A DNA stretch of 64,000 bases from BD2-11 sp965115885 (GTDB lineage: Bacteria; Gemmatimonadota; Gemmatimonadetes; Longimicrobiales; Gaopeijiaceae): contig OZ220479.1 of assembly GCA_965115885.1 (NCBI GenBank), forward strand, positions 558,001-622,000, read 5' to 3'. A model generated the notes under the pieces. It was not told the DNA's origin and searched no databases. It was given only the letters and a program-made list of their open reading frames with translations. Positions 52,207 to 61,776 of this stretch are shown here, piece by piece. Both the position numbers and the translations under genes were made by a program. Each line of letters starts with the position of its first letter. The stretch's first letter is position 1.

Positions 52207-54830
52207 AGAGATTCGCGAGGAGACGCGCGGCGCCCGCAACGGGGACGACGGAGAGGATCGCCGTCCAGAAAATCGCGGTGGCGCTGGCGCTCTTGGCGTC
52301 GCCGTCGGCCGCGGAACGGGTGCGGGCGCAGCAGGGGACCGCCGGCGCGTTGCCCGCCATCGCCGAGCACACCGCCTCGATGGAACTCATGGACGGCTTT
52401 CTGCCCATGTACTGGGATGCGGCGGACGGGCGCATCTGGCTGGAGATCGCGCAGTGGGACGCCGATCTGCTGCACGCTTCCGGGATCGGCGCCGGGCTCG
52501 GGTCGAACGACATCGGCATCGACCGGGGGCAGCTGGCCGGCTCGCGCGTGGTGCGCTTCCACCGCGTCGGCCCCAAGGTGCTGATGGTCCAGCCCAACTA
52601 CCGTTTTCGCGCCTCCAGCGCCAATCCCGCGGAGCGCAAGGCGGTGGAGGACGCCTTCGCGCCCTCGACGCTCTGGGGCTTCGAGGCCGCCGCCGAGACC
52701 GGGGAACGGGTGCTGATCGACTTCACCCCCTTCCTCCTGCAGGACATCGCCGGTTTCGCGGGACGCCTGCGCCCCGGCACCTACCGGCTGGACCCGAGTC
52801 GCAGCGCGGTGTATCCGCCGATGGTCATGAACTTCCCCGAGAACACCGAGATGGAGGCGTCGCTCACCTTCGTGCGCCAGGACGGCGGGACGGCCGGCGG
52901 CCGCTTCGGGGGCGGGGGCGGCGGCTTCGAGGGAGTGGGCGCCGTCGCCGCCAACGCCGCCGCGGCGACGGTGCGCATGCATCACTCCTTCATCCGGTTG
53001 CCCGAGCTGGGCGAATACGCGCCGCGTGCGCACGATCCGCGCTCCGGCTACGGCGGCATGTCCTTCCGGGACTATTCCGCTCCGTTGGACGAGCCCATGA
53101 CCCGGCGCTTCATCCGCCGCCACCGCTTGGAGAAGCGCGACCCGGACGCGGCCATGAGCGAGCCCGTGGAACCCATCGTCTACTACCTCGATCCGGGGAC
53201 CCCGGAACCGGTGCGCTCCGCGCTGCTGGACGGGGCCCGGTGGTGGAACCAAGCGTTCGAGGCGGCGGGCTTCGTCGACGCCTTTCGGGTGGAGATGCGG
53301 CCCGAGAACGTGAGCAGCCACGACGTGCGCTACAACGTCATCAACTGGGTGCACCGCTCGACGCGGGGATGGAGCACGGGCGGATCGATCACCGATCCGC
53401 GCACGGGCGAGATTCTCAAGGGCAACGTGACGCTGGGGTCGTTGCGGGTGCGCCAGGACTACATGATCGCCGAAGGGTTGCTCGCCCCCTACGAGAACGG
53501 GGACGAGGAGGCGCGCGAGCTGACGGAGTGGGCGCTGGCGCGCATTCGGCAGCTTTCGGCGCACGAAGTGGGACACACGCTGGGGCTGGGGCACAACTAC
53601 TACAACAGCGAGGTCGGACGCATCTCGGTTCTGGACTACCCCCATCCGCTGATCACCTGGGACGGCGAGGCGTTCGACCACTCCGAGGTCTACGACGCCG
53701 ACATCGGCGAGTGGGACAAGGTCGCGATTCGGTACGGGTACTCGGTGTTTCCCCCGGGCGCCGACGAAGCCGCGGAGCTGGACCGGATCCTGGACGAAGC
53801 GTGGGCGCGGGACGTCCGCTACTTCACCAACCAGGACATGTCGGCGCATGCGCGGGTCGACCAGTGGTCCAACGGAATCGACCCCGGAGTCGAGCTGGAC
53901 CGCATGCTGGACGTGCGCCGCGCGGCCCTGGAGCGCTTCGGAGCGCGCGCGATCCGCACGGGCACGCCGATGGCGCGGATGGAGGAGGTGCTGGTTCCGC
54001 TCTACATGCACCATCGCTACCAGGTGACCGCCGCCGCGTCGGTGCTGGGCGGCATGCACTACACCTACGCCACCCGGGGCGACGGGCTGGAGCCGGTGCG
54101 CCCGGCCTCGGCGCGCGCGCAGTTGCGGGCGCTCGACGCGCTGATGCGGTCGATGCAACCCTCGGAGCTGACCGTCCCGGCTGCGGTGCTGGACAGGCTG
54201 CCGCCGCGCCCCGCCGGCCACGGCCGCACCCGCGAGCTCTTCCCTCGCTACACGGGGCCTATGTTCGACGCAGTCTCGCCGGCGGTGGTCGCGAGCGCCC
54301 ATGTGGTGGGCGAAGCGCTGGAGCCTAGCCGGGCGGCGCGCCTGCTGGAGCAGAACGCGCTCGATCCGTCGCTGCCCGGGCTGGAGGAAGTGATCGACGC
54401 GCTCGCGGCGGTCGGGGAGCCGGACCCGGCGGACTCCCCCTACGAGGCGGAGGTACGCCGCGCCGTGGGTCGGGTGGTCGCCGAAGGGCTCGTGGCTTTG
54501 GCGTCCGCCGCCGCCATGCCGCAGGTGCGGGCAGTTGCGGCCCAGCGCTTGGGGTGGCTCGCCGAGAAGGCCGAGAGCCGGGCGGCGGGCGAGGGCCGCG
54601 ACGCGGCCCACTTCGCCCTGCTGGCCCGCGACATCCGGCGCTTCGAGGAGCGGCCCCACGATCCGTGGACGCCGATGCCGACGCCCGAAGCGCCTCCCGG
54701 TGCGCCCATCGGCGCCGCGCCCATGGATTGGATCGGGCTCGGAACCGAAACCGGGCGCGCGCTCGCGGTCCGCGCCGGGCTCGGCTGGCTGGAACGACTG
54801 ATGCCGTTCTGTGCCCACGGACAGTGGTGA
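52203..54830 (+). CDS. Zinc-dependent metalloprotease (DUF5117/DUF4953 type)
   Basis: An 875-residue exported metalloprotease. After a basic N-terminus and hydrophobic segment (KIAVALALLASPSAAERVRA) come the DUF5117-like beta domain (FLPMYWDAADGRIWLEIAQW, about 60-260), a Gly-rich linker (GGRFGGGGGGFEG), and a catalytic domain with QLSAHEVGHTLGLGHNYYNS at about 450-469, the extended HExxHxxGxxH zinc site. Upstream is GWSTGGSITDPRTGEILKGN, characteristic of this group. The C-terminal helical domain (about 600-870) ends LMPFCAHGQW. ATG at 52203 overlaps the aminotransferase stop. A role in degrading peptides outside the inner membrane fits the SusCD-rich context; the true substrate is unknown. 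Confidence 0.92.
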   Translation: MKRFARRRAAPATGTTERIAVQKIAVALALLASPSAAERVRAQQGTAGALPAIAEHTASMELMDGFLPMYWDAADGRIWLEIAQWDADLLHASGIGAGLGSNDIGIDRGQLAGSRVVRFHRVGPKVLMVQPNYRFRASSANPAERKAVEDAFAPSTLWGFEAAAETGERVLIDFTPFLLQDIAGFAGRLRPGTYRLDPSRSAVYPPMVMNFPENTEMEASLTFVRQDGGTAGGRFGGGGGGFEGVGAVAANAAAATVRMHHSFIRLPELGEYAPRAHDPRSGYGGMSFRDYSAPLDEPMTRRFIRRHRLEKRDPDAAMSEPVEPIVYYLDPGTPEPVRSALLDGARWWNQAFEAAGFVDAFRVEMRPENVSSHDVRYNVINWVHRSTRGWSTGGSITDPRTGEILKGNVTLGSLRVRQDYMIAEGLLAPYENGDEEARELTEWALARIRQLSAHEVGHTLGLGHNYYNSEVGRISVLDYPHPLITWDGEAFDHSEVYDADIGEWDKVAIRYGYSVFPPGADEAAELDRILDEAWARDVRYFTNQDMSAHARVDQWSNGIDPGVELDRMLDVRRAALERFGARAIRTGTPMARMEEVLVPLYMHHRYQVTAAASVLGGMHYTYATRGDGLEPVRPASARAQLRALDALMRSMQPSELTVPAAVLDRLPPRPAGHGRTRELFPRYTGPMFDAVSPAVVASAHVVGEALEPSRAARLLEQNALDPSLPGLEEVIDALAAVGEPDPADSPYEAEVRRAVGRVVAEGLVALASAAAMPQVRAVAAQRLGWLAEKAESRAAGEGRDAAHFALLARDIRRFEERPHDPWTPMPTPEAPPGAPIGAAPMDWIGLGTETGRALAVRAGLGWLERLMPFCAHGQW

Positions 54831-54950
54831 AGGCCTGCCGGAGCGGCCGATGCTGTGGTGCAGCTGGCCGCGGTTGAGGAGAACAAGAAGCACGTTCGGC
54901 GGATCGGCCCGCTCCAACGCGCGGGTTCGCGGCGACCGGGGAGGGCTCGA

Positions 54951-56162
54951 ATGAGACGCGAATCCATGCTCCTGACGTCGACGGCCCTCTTGGTCGCCTG
55001 TGGGGGAGGCGCCTCTCCCACAGGCGATGTCCGGGTGCAAATCGAGGACAGCGCGGGGGTGCGCATCGTCGAGTACGCCGAAACGCCCCGCGTCGGGCCC
55101 GCCTTCTCGGTCGACGAAGAGCCGGCGTACCGGCACGGCACCGGCTTGGGCGACTACGAGTTCCGCGGCGTTAACGCCGGTCGGCTCCTCCCGGACGGCA
55201 GCGCGGTCGTCGCCGACCGGTGGGCCGGCGAAGTGGTCGCCTTGAGCGCCGACGGCGCGACGCACCGCGTGATCGCAGTACGAGGCGAAGGCCCGGGCGA
55301 GGTCGTCGATCCATGGGCCGTGTTCGTCGCGGGCCGCGACAGCGTCTACGTGCACGACAGCCGTCTGCTCCGCCTCACCCTCTTCGTCGGCGACTCGGTC
55401 GCGAGCGTCGCGAGCCTTCCCCGATCCGTCCTCGGCGTCGAGGGCTTCGGGAGGTCCGGGGAGCTGATGCTGGCGAACCGGCAGCCCTACCGCAGCTGGG
55501 GCGGGATGGAGGAGGAGTGGATGGCCGGACACATGGCCCTGTTCGACCCCGAGACGGGCGCCCTCGACACGGTCGCCTCCTACGACCACTGGCCGAAGAA
55601 CCCGCGGGGGCTTCGGTTTAACCCGATTCGACCCATAGGCGAGGTCACGGTCGCCGACGGGCGGTTCGTTTACACGAGGTCCGACAGACCCCAGGTCACG
55701 TGGAGGCTCCCGGACGGCGCGGTGAGCCAAGTGGTGCGCTGGCGGGCCGAGCCTACCCCGCTGACCGGGAACCTCATGGAGCCCGTCGAGGCCTACAACC
55801 GCGTCGATCTGCGGATCAACAACGACGGCGTCGCCGCTTCCCGGATCGAGGAGATGGTGGATGAAGGCATGTCCGAGTATCGCGCCATGATCGGCCGTCC
55901 GATGCCGTTCTTCGGCGCTCCGTTCGCCGACGCCGACGGAAACGTGTGGCTGCCGTCCTACCGGCCCGCGTACCCGCGAGAAGCGTCGCCGTACACCGTC
56001 CTTTCTCCGGACGGAGAGTGGCTGGGCAAGGTCGAGACTCCGCCCAGATTCAGAATTCTCGACGTGGCCCGAGGACTCCTGCTCGGGGTGATCCGGGACG
56101 AATTCGACGTCGAGAACGTCGCGGTGTACAAGTTGGCGGTCGGTTCTTCGTCGGACCGCTAA
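54951..56162 (+). CDS. Six-bladed beta-propeller lipoprotein
   Basis: A 403-residue lipoprotein. MRRESMLLTSTALLVACGGG carries the lipobox LLVAC (Cys 17), chosen start ATG 54951 with GGGAGGG about 6 bases upstream; in-frame codons further up have no signal. The body has six-bladed propeller phrases: VRIVEYAETPRVGPAFSVDE, GRLLPDGSAVVADRWAGEVV, GEGPGEVVDPWAVFVAGRDS, VYVHDSRLLRLTLFVGDSV and NVWLPSYRPAYPREASPYTV. This is the 6-bladed family common in Bacteroidota and Gemmatimonadota surface lipoproteins. It ends just before an AAGCTT-rich sequence (56165-56192, repeated CTAAGC) that may serve as a shared end for this and the convergent gene. Confidence 0.82.
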   Translation: MRRESMLLTSTALLVACGGGASPTGDVRVQIEDSAGVRIVEYAETPRVGPAFSVDEEPAYRHGTGLGDYEFRGVNAGRLLPDGSAVVADRWAGEVVALSADGATHRVIAVRGEGPGEVVDPWAVFVAGRDSVYVHDSRLLRLTLFVGDSVASVASLPRSVLGVEGFGRSGELMLANRQPYRSWGGMEEEWMAGHMALFDPETGALDTVASYDHWPKNPRGLRFNPIRPIGEVTVADGRFVYTRSDRPQVTWRLPDGAVSQVVRWRAEPTPLTGNLMEPVEAYNRVDLRINNDGVAASRIEEMVDEGMSEYRAMIGRPMPFFGAPFADADGNVWLPSYRPAYPREASPYTVLSPDGEWLGKVETPPRFRILDVARGLLLGVIRDEFDVENVAVYKLAVGSSSDR

Positions 56163-56354
56163 GTGCTAAGCTTGCTAAGCTTTAAGCTAAGGAGGCGGTC
56201 CGCAACCGACCGAAGGGCACGGTTGCGACTGTGGCCTCGGGCTCGCAACGCGGTGTACTTCGCCTTTGCCGAGCGCACCTTCCGGGAGGGACTGGGACCC
56301 GTTCATCCTGCGAGCGGAGGGCGGGCAGGATCGGCCTGAGCGGCGGAGCCGACT

Positions 56355-57632
56355 TCAGCGCAACACGCGGAAGATCCGGTCGGCGAGCGTTGTCACGAGC
56401 GGCGTGCCGACCGCCAGCAGGACGATTCCCGCCGTCTCCGCGGAGCCGACCCCGTTGCTTCTGCCCTCGATGAGCAGGAGATAGCCGGCGGTCGCCGCCA
56501 TCGCGCTTCCGAGCGCGGCGGGAAGGAAGCGACCCTTCGATCGACGGGTCCGGCCGGCCCACCCGGCCGAGTAGCCTCCGACCGCGCTGGGCAGGGCCAG
56601 CGCCAAGACGCCCGCGCCCGCCGTCGGGACCCCGGCGCAGCGCGGGCGCAGGCCTCCGATCGCGGTGTCGATTTCGAGGCACCGCGCCGCCAGCCCGAGT
56701 CCGACCGCCAGCCCGATCGCGTTTCCCACGAAGGAGCCGAGGAGGACCCGCTCCCATCCGTAGCGCTGCTCCTCCAGAGACCAGTCGAACCCGGTCGCCA
56801 GATGGTCGGCGGCGGCCTCGCGACCGCGCTGCGGGCCGGTCTTGGTCTCCACCAGGAGGGCGCCTCCTCCCGCGGACATGCCGAACCGGGTCGACGCCTG
56901 CAGGGGCGACAGCAGTTCCACGCGCGCAATGTCTTCGAGAGGCATCGAGAAGTAGAGAAGCGACGGCACCGCCGCCCGGACTCCGTCCACGTAGACGGAC
57001 ACGTGGTTGCACCCGCCCTGCGCCGAGGCGGAGCGGTACTCGACGCAGGATCCGGTTCTGCTCGAGCGTATCCGGAGGCCCGGCAGGTGCTGCGCGAGCA
57101 CGTCCGGCAGGGCGAGTCCGCGCCGGGCAGCCTCGCCGAGTTCCTTCGGCTCGATCTCGTTGACGGAGTGGCCGGTGGAGATTCTCCTCCGCTCCAGTTC
57201 TCCGACCGCTTCCACGACCAGGGGCGCGAACTCGATGGTCTGCGGCGAAAGGCGCACGTCCAAGCGCAGGTCTTCGCCCGGATTCACGGCGATTTCGCGC
57301 GATCGGTCGCCATAGGCCAAGTGCTCCACCACCAGGAAGTGCGCCCCTACGGGCACGTCCTGGAACCGGAACATTCCGGCGGCGTCGGTCGCGGTGGAGC
57401 GGCGTAGATCGTCCAAGCGCACCACGACGTCGGGGATGGGCCGGGAACTCCGCGACTCGAGCACGCGCCCGGTCAGGGTGCCGGGCTCTTGGGCCGCCGC
57501 CACGCCTGCGGGCGCCAGCGCCGGAACGCACAGCCCGACGACCCGAAGGACCGCGCGCGCGCGCCGCGCCGCAACCGCGAAGTCTGAACCGGCGGCGATG
57601 GACGTCGGCCCGTCCGGCGGGAGGGATGCCAT
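56355..57632 (-). CDS. Carboxypeptidase-regulatory plus receptor-plug protein with C-terminal membrane helices
   Basis: A 425-residue protein. An N-terminal hydrophobic stretch (AVLRVVGLCVPALAPAGVAA) is followed by a carboxypeptidase-regulatory-like domain (GTLTGRVLESRSSRPIPDVV, about 50-130) and a plug-like domain (about 140-255) with HVSVYVDGVRAAVPSLL and IARVELLSPLQASTRFGMSA, where TonB receptors have VEVLKGP...LYG. No beta barrel follows. Instead about 150 residues hold four hydrophobic segments (LLGSFVGNAIGLAVGLGLAA, AGAGVLALALPSAVGGYSAG, LGSAMAATAGYLLLIEG, GIVLLAVGTPLVTTLADRIF). The start is taken at the ATG at 57632; a TTG at 57662 is possible. It may be a regulator or a receptor derivative. 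It follows the MATE gene by 127 bases. Confidence 0.75.
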   Translation of the reverse strand: MASLPPDGPTSIAAGSDFAVAARRARAVLRVVGLCVPALAPAGVAAAQEPGTLTGRVLESRSSRPIPDVVVRLDDLRRSTATDAAGMFRFQDVPVGAHFLVVEHLAYGDRSREIAVNPGEDLRLDVRLSPQTIEFAPLVVEAVGELERRRISTGHSVNEIEPKELGEAARRGLALPDVLAQHLPGLRIRSSRTGSCVEYRSASAQGGCNHVSVYVDGVRAAVPSLLYFSMPLEDIARVELLSPLQASTRFGMSAGGGALLVETKTGPQRGREAAADHLATGFDWSLEEQRYGWERVLLGSFVGNAIGLAVGLGLAARCLEIDTAIGGLRPRCAGVPTAGAGVLALALPSAVGGYSAGWAGRTRRSKGRFLPAALGSAMAATAGYLLLIEGRSNGVGSAETAGIVLLAVGTPLVTTLADRIFRVLR

Positions 57633-57759
57633 GCGCACGCCTATCGGAGGAGAAGTGCCCAACCGAGAAGAAAATACCCTGCGGCGCTCCGGTGCGTTCC
57701 GCCCGATCCGGGTCCGGGGATCTCGCCGAAGCCGACGGCGTGCCGCCGAACGCGGGCCG

Positions 57760-59187
57760 CTACGCTTGATGCCGGGGCGCGGCCGACGGTCCGATGTCCA
57801 CGCGGATGTCGCGCCACTTTCCCTGGCGGTAGCGCGCCACGCTCAGAATGCAGCGGGCGGCGTGCCCCAGAAGGATCGCGGTCCAGATGTCGGTGGGCTC
57901 GATTCCCCGGATCCACTGCAGGCCCGCGAGCAGGCCGAGAGGGATCGCCACCTGGGAGACGATGGAGATGAACAGCGGGCTCCGCGTGTCCCCGCTTCCC
58001 TGTAGTCCCCCGGTGTAGGAGAGCGCGACGGCGACGAAGAGCCCCGAGACGCTCAGGAACCCCAGGAGTTGGACCCCCAGACCGACCACTCGGGGATCCT
58101 CCATGCCGAAGACGGAGAGCAAGGCCCTGGGGATCAGCAGGAACATGGCGCCCACCGCCAGCGCGACCAGGAGGCCGATGCGCGAGGCGACGCGCACGCC
58201 GTGGGCGGCCCGCTCAGGCTGGCCCGCACCGAGGTTTTGCCCCGCCACCGCGGCGGTCGCGCCCATGAGCCCGACGGACGTCCACGTGATCAGCGAGAAG
58301 AGCTGGACGTAGCCCACCGCGTAGGCGGCCTGCGCCTCCGCGCTCAGGGCGAGGGAGCCGATGAAGCGCAACAGCAGCACGCCGGCGACGTTCATGACCA
58401 CGCCCTGGACCCCGGCGGGGAGCCCGAAACGGAAGAGCCGACGGATGATGCGCCAGTCGGGAGCGAGCGGCATGCCCCGCTCGAAGGAGACCACGCACCG
58501 GCGCGAGAGGAGCAACCAGACCGCCACGACGCTGATGACCGCGCCCGAGATCACCGTCGCCATGGCGGCTCCGGAGGTGCCGAAGGGGGGGATCGGTCCC
58601 AAGCCGCGGATCAGGGTCACGCTCAGCGCGACGTTGAGGAGCGTGAGCGCCACCCCCAGCCGGAGCGGGGTGCGCGCGTCGCCCGCGGCGCGGAACGCCC
58701 CTCCGGCCATGAAGAACATCATCATGCCGAAGCTGAAGACGAAGAGAGTGCGCAGGTAGGGGAGCGCCTCGAGCCGGACTTCCGAGGTGGCGCCCACCAG
58801 CCCCAGGAGGAAGGGGGAGAGAACGTATCCGAGCGGCGCGATGATCCCGATCGAAAGGGCCGCCGCCGTCAAGAACGCTTGGTAGACGGTGCGGTTGACG
58901 TTCTCCTTGTCGCCCGCGCCCGCGAAACGCGCCACCAGGATGCCCATCCCGGTGAAGAGCGAGGACACGAAGACGATGACGACGAGGTAGATCTGCGACG
59001 AGATGCCGATCGCGGCGTTGCCCGCGTAGCCGACGTAGTTGCCCACCATCGCGTGGCCGACGACGCCCTGCATGCCGGCGATGACGTTCTGGAGCATGGT
59101 GGGCCACGCCAGCTTCCAAACCGCCCGAGGGACCGGTCCCTCCACGATGCTGCGGTCGAAGGGGCGTCCGCCGCGCCGCGCGGGCAT
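57760..59187 (-). CDS. MATE-family multidrug/metabolite efflux transporter
   Basis: A 475-residue inner-membrane exporter with twelve hydrophobic segments in two halves, driven by sodium or protons. The first half begins PVPRAVWKLAWPTMLQNVIA with VVGHAMVGNYVG, and the second starts LFRFGLPAGVQGVVMNVAGV; both have the MATE opening pattern (lPa..q). FAGAGDKENVNRTVYQAFL and GQNLGAGQPERAAHGVRVAS are the conserved cytoplasmic loops of the family (xxxGQxxGAxxxxxA). ATG at 59187 is the first good start. It lies 22 bases after the sdhB stop and may be read through from the sdh operon. Substrate unknown. Confidence 0.92.
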   Translation of the reverse strand: MPARRGGRPFDRSIVEGPVPRAVWKLAWPTMLQNVIAGMQGVVGHAMVGNYVGYAGNAAIGISSQIYLVVIVFVSSLFTGMGILVARFAGAGDKENVNRTVYQAFLTAAALSIGIIAPLGYVLSPFLLGLVGATSEVRLEALPYLRTLFVFSFGMMMFFMAGGAFRAAGDARTPLRLGVALTLLNVALSVTLIRGLGPIPPFGTSGAAMATVISGAVISVVAVWLLLSRRCVVSFERGMPLAPDWRIIRRLFRFGLPAGVQGVVMNVAGVLLLRFIGSLALSAEAQAAYAVGYVQLFSLITWTSVGLMGATAAVAGQNLGAGQPERAAHGVRVASRIGLLVALAVGAMFLLIPRALLSVFGMEDPRVVGLGVQLLGFLSVSGLFVAVALSYTGGLQGSGDTRSPLFISIVSQVAIPLGLLAGLQWIRGIEPTDIWTAILLGHAARCILSVARYRQGKWRDIRVDIGPSAAPRHQA

Positions 59188-59209
59188 GGACCGAGCCGCC
59201 CCGCCGGGA

Positions 59210-59965
59210 TCAGGACGGCGGGCGGGTTCCGCGGACGACTCGGAGGAGCTTCGCCAGAGGATCGTACGCCCGGTCCACCACGCGCTCCTTCAGCGGAATG
59301 ATGGCGTTGTCGGTGATGGTGATGCCCTCGGGACACACCTTGGTACAGCACTTGGTGATGTTGCAGTAGCCGATGCCGTGGTCGGCGCGCAGCGCGTCCA
59401 GCCGGTCCGCGGTGTCGAGCGGGTGCATCTCCAGCGCGGCCGCGTGCACCAGGAAGCGGGGACCGACGAACTCCTCGTGCAGATGGTGGTCGCGCAGGAC
59501 GTGGCAGACGTCCTGGCACAGGAAGCACTCGATGCATTTGCGGAACTCCATCACCCGGTCGACGTCCTCCTGGAAGATTTCCCAGGTGCCGTCCTCGCGG
59601 TCCGGTTCGCGAGGGCGGAAGGCGGCGACGCGCTCCTTGGCGCGGTAGTTCCAAGACACGTCGACGACTAGATCGCGCACCAGGGGGAAGGCCTTCATCG
59701 GCTCGATGGCGACGGGCTCTTCCATGGGCAGGTCGCTCAGGCGGGTCATGCACATGAGCTTGGGCATGCCGTTCACCTCGGCGGAACACGATCCGCACCG
59801 GCCGGCCTTGCAGTTCCAGCGCACGGCCAGGTCGTTCGCCTGCTCCGCCTGGATCCTGTGGACGGCGTCGAGCACCACCATTCCGGCTGTGGTCTCGACG
59901 GTGTAGTCCCGGAACCCTCCGTCCTCTCGGTTCCCTCTCCAGACCCTGAACGTGCTTTCGGCCAT
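59210..59965 (-). CDS. sdhB: Succinate dehydrogenase iron-sulfur subunit
   Basis: A 251-residue electron-transfer subunit on the cytoplasmic face of the inner membrane. The [2Fe-2S] cluster is bound by C52, C57, C60 and C72 (NCKAGRCGSC and MC). The [4Fe-4S] and [3Fe-4S] clusters use C144, C147, C150, C154 (CIECFLCQDVC) and C201, C206/C207, C211 (CNITKCCTKVC). It takes electrons from the flavin of SdhA to quinone. Its ATG shares one base with the SdhA stop (TAATG). It is the last of three sdh genes on the minus strand. A fumarate reductase direction cannot be ruled out, but aerobic neighbours favour succinate oxidation. Confidence 0.95.
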   Translation of the reverse strand: MAESTFRVWRGNREDGGFRDYTVETTAGMVVLDAVHRIQAEQANDLAVRWNCKAGRCGSCSAEVNGMPKLMCMTRLSDLPMEEPVAIEPMKAFPLVRDLVVDVSWNYRAKERVAAFRPREPDREDGTWEIFQEDVDRVMEFRKCIECFLCQDVCHVLRDHHLHEEFVGPRFLVHAAALEMHPLDTADRLDALRADHGIGYCNITKCCTKVCPEGITITDNAIIPLKERVVDRAYDPLAKLLRVVRGTRPPS

Positions 59966-61776
59966 TATCCCTGCTCCTCGATGATCCGGCTGAGCCGCCG
60001 GGGCAGCGTGCGGACCGGTTCCGTGCGGCTTCTCATGCGCCCGTCCGCGTCCTTCCACAGCACTTGGTTGACGCCGCCCCACTCCGGGTCCTTGTCCGGG
60101 TGGTCGATGCGGGAGTGGGCGCCCCGGCTCTCCCTGCGTTCGAGGGCGGCGCGGGCGGCGGCCTCGGAGACGATGAGCAGGTTGTCGAGATCCAAGGCCG
60201 TGTGCCAGCCGGGATTGTATTCCCGGTTCCCGGTCACCGCGACGCGCGCGGCTCGTTCTCCGAGCGCCCGGATCCCCTCGAGGGCCGACGCCAAGTCGTC
60301 CTCGGTGCGCACGATCCCGACATTGTCCTGCATGAGCTCTTGGAGGCCCTCCTGAACCCGGTAGGGGCCCTCGCCGTCCCGGGTGGCGAAGGGAGCGAGG
60401 CAGCGGCGCTCGGCCTCGGCGACTTGCCCGGCGTCGAGCGTCGGCGCGGCGTTCTCGCGGGCGAAGCGGGCCGCGTGCTCGCCCGCCCGCGTGCCGAAGA
60501 CCAGCAGGTCGGAAAGGGAATTGCCGCCCAAGCGGTTGGCGCCGTGGAGTCCCGCGGCGCACTCCCCGGCGGCGAAGAGGCCGGGCACGGACGACATTTG
60601 CGAGTCCGCGTCCACGCGCACGCCCCCCATCGCGTAGTGCGTGGTGGGCCCGACCTCCATGGGTTCGCGCGTGATGTCGATGTCGGCGAGCGCCTTGAAT
60701 TGGTGGTACATCCCCGGAAGCTTCTTGCGGATGTGGGCCGGCGCGTCGGGAAGCTTCTCCGCGATCCAGGCGATGTCGAGGAAGGCGCCGCCGTGCGGGC
60801 TTCCCCGTCCTTCCTTGACCTCGCGCACGATGCAACGGGCGACGTGGTCGCGGGTGAGCAATTCGGGAGGCCGCCGCGCGGCGCGGTCGCCCGTCACGTA
60901 GCGCCACCCTTCCTCGGGCGAGTCGGCGGTCTGGTCCTTGTAGAGGTCCGGGACGTCGTCGAACATGAACCGGCGCCCCTCCGAGTTGCGGAGCACGCCC
61001 CCCTCTCCGCGCACCCCCTCGGTGACCAGGATGCCGCGTACGCTGGGCGGCCAGACCATGCCGGTGGGATGGAACTGGATGAACTCCATGTCCATCAGTT
61101 CCGCCCCGGCATGGTAGGCGAGGGCGTGGCCGTCCCCGGTGTATTCCCAGCTGTTGGAGGTGATCCGGTAAGCCTTGCCGATGCCTCCGGTGGCGAGCAC
61201 CACCGCCTTCGCGCCGAAGACGTGGAAGCGTCCCCGCTCGCGGTCGTAGGCGAAGGCGCCCGCCACGCGCCCGCCGTCCAGGAGCAGGCGCGTCACGGTG
61301 CACTCCATGAAGACGTCCATGCCCTGGTGGACGCCGTGGTCCTGCAGGGTGCGAATCATCTCCAAGCCGGTGCGGTCGCCCACGTGCGCGAGGCGCGGGT
61401 AGGCGTGGCCGCCGAAGTTGCGTTGCAGGATGCGTCCGTCCGGGGTGCGGTCCATGAGCGCCCCCCAAGCCTCCAGTTCGCGCACCCGGTCGGGGGATTC
61501 CCGGGCGTGCAGCTCGGCCATGCGCCAGTCGTTCAGGTACTGGCCGCCGCGCATGGTGTCGGCGAAGTGCACCTCCCAGCTGTCGCGCTCGTCCACGTTG
61601 GAGAGCGCCGCCGCCACCCCGCCTTCGGCCATGACGGTGTGCGCCTTGCCCAGCAGGGACTTGCACACCAGCCCGACCGATGCGCCTTGGGCGGCGGCCT
61701 CGATGGCGGCTCGCAAACCGGCGCCCCCGGCCCCGACGACCAGGACGTCGTGTTCGTGACGCTCGGATTCGGCCAT
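59965..61776 (-). CDS. sdhA: Succinate dehydrogenase flavoprotein subunit
   Basis: A 603-residue flavoprotein that oxidises succinate to fumarate in the TCA cycle and respiratory complex II. The dinucleotide fold VLVVGAGGAGLRAAIEAA opens the protein; GKAHTVMAEGGVAAAL has the His (residue 46) that links FAD covalently. Active-site segments are MEFIQFHPTGMVWPPS, LTRDHVARCIVREVKEGRGS, THYAMGGVRVDADSQ and AAGECAAGLHGANRLGGNSL. The C-terminus has EYNPGWHTALDLDNLL with the helical domain of the family. ATG at 61776 overlaps the membrane-subunit stop (TGATG). All catalytic residues I can judge are kept. Confidence 0.96.
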   Translation of the reverse strand: MAESERHEHDVLVVGAGGAGLRAAIEAAAQGASVGLVCKSLLGKAHTVMAEGGVAAALSNVDERDSWEVHFADTMRGGQYLNDWRMAELHARESPDRVRELEAWGALMDRTPDGRILQRNFGGHAYPRLAHVGDRTGLEMIRTLQDHGVHQGMDVFMECTVTRLLLDGGRVAGAFAYDRERGRFHVFGAKAVVLATGGIGKAYRITSNSWEYTGDGHALAYHAGAELMDMEFIQFHPTGMVWPPSVRGILVTEGVRGEGGVLRNSEGRRFMFDDVPDLYKDQTADSPEEGWRYVTGDRAARRPPELLTRDHVARCIVREVKEGRGSPHGGAFLDIAWIAEKLPDAPAHIRKKLPGMYHQFKALADIDITREPMEVGPTTHYAMGGVRVDADSQMSSVPGLFAAGECAAGLHGANRLGGNSLSDLLVFGTRAGEHAARFARENAAPTLDAGQVAEAERRCLAPFATRDGEGPYRVQEGLQELMQDNVGIVRTEDDLASALEGIRALGERAARVAVTGNREYNPGWHTALDLDNLLIVSEAAARAALERRESRGAHSRIDHPDKDPEWGGVNQVLWKDADGRMRSRTEPVRTLPRRLSRIIEEQG

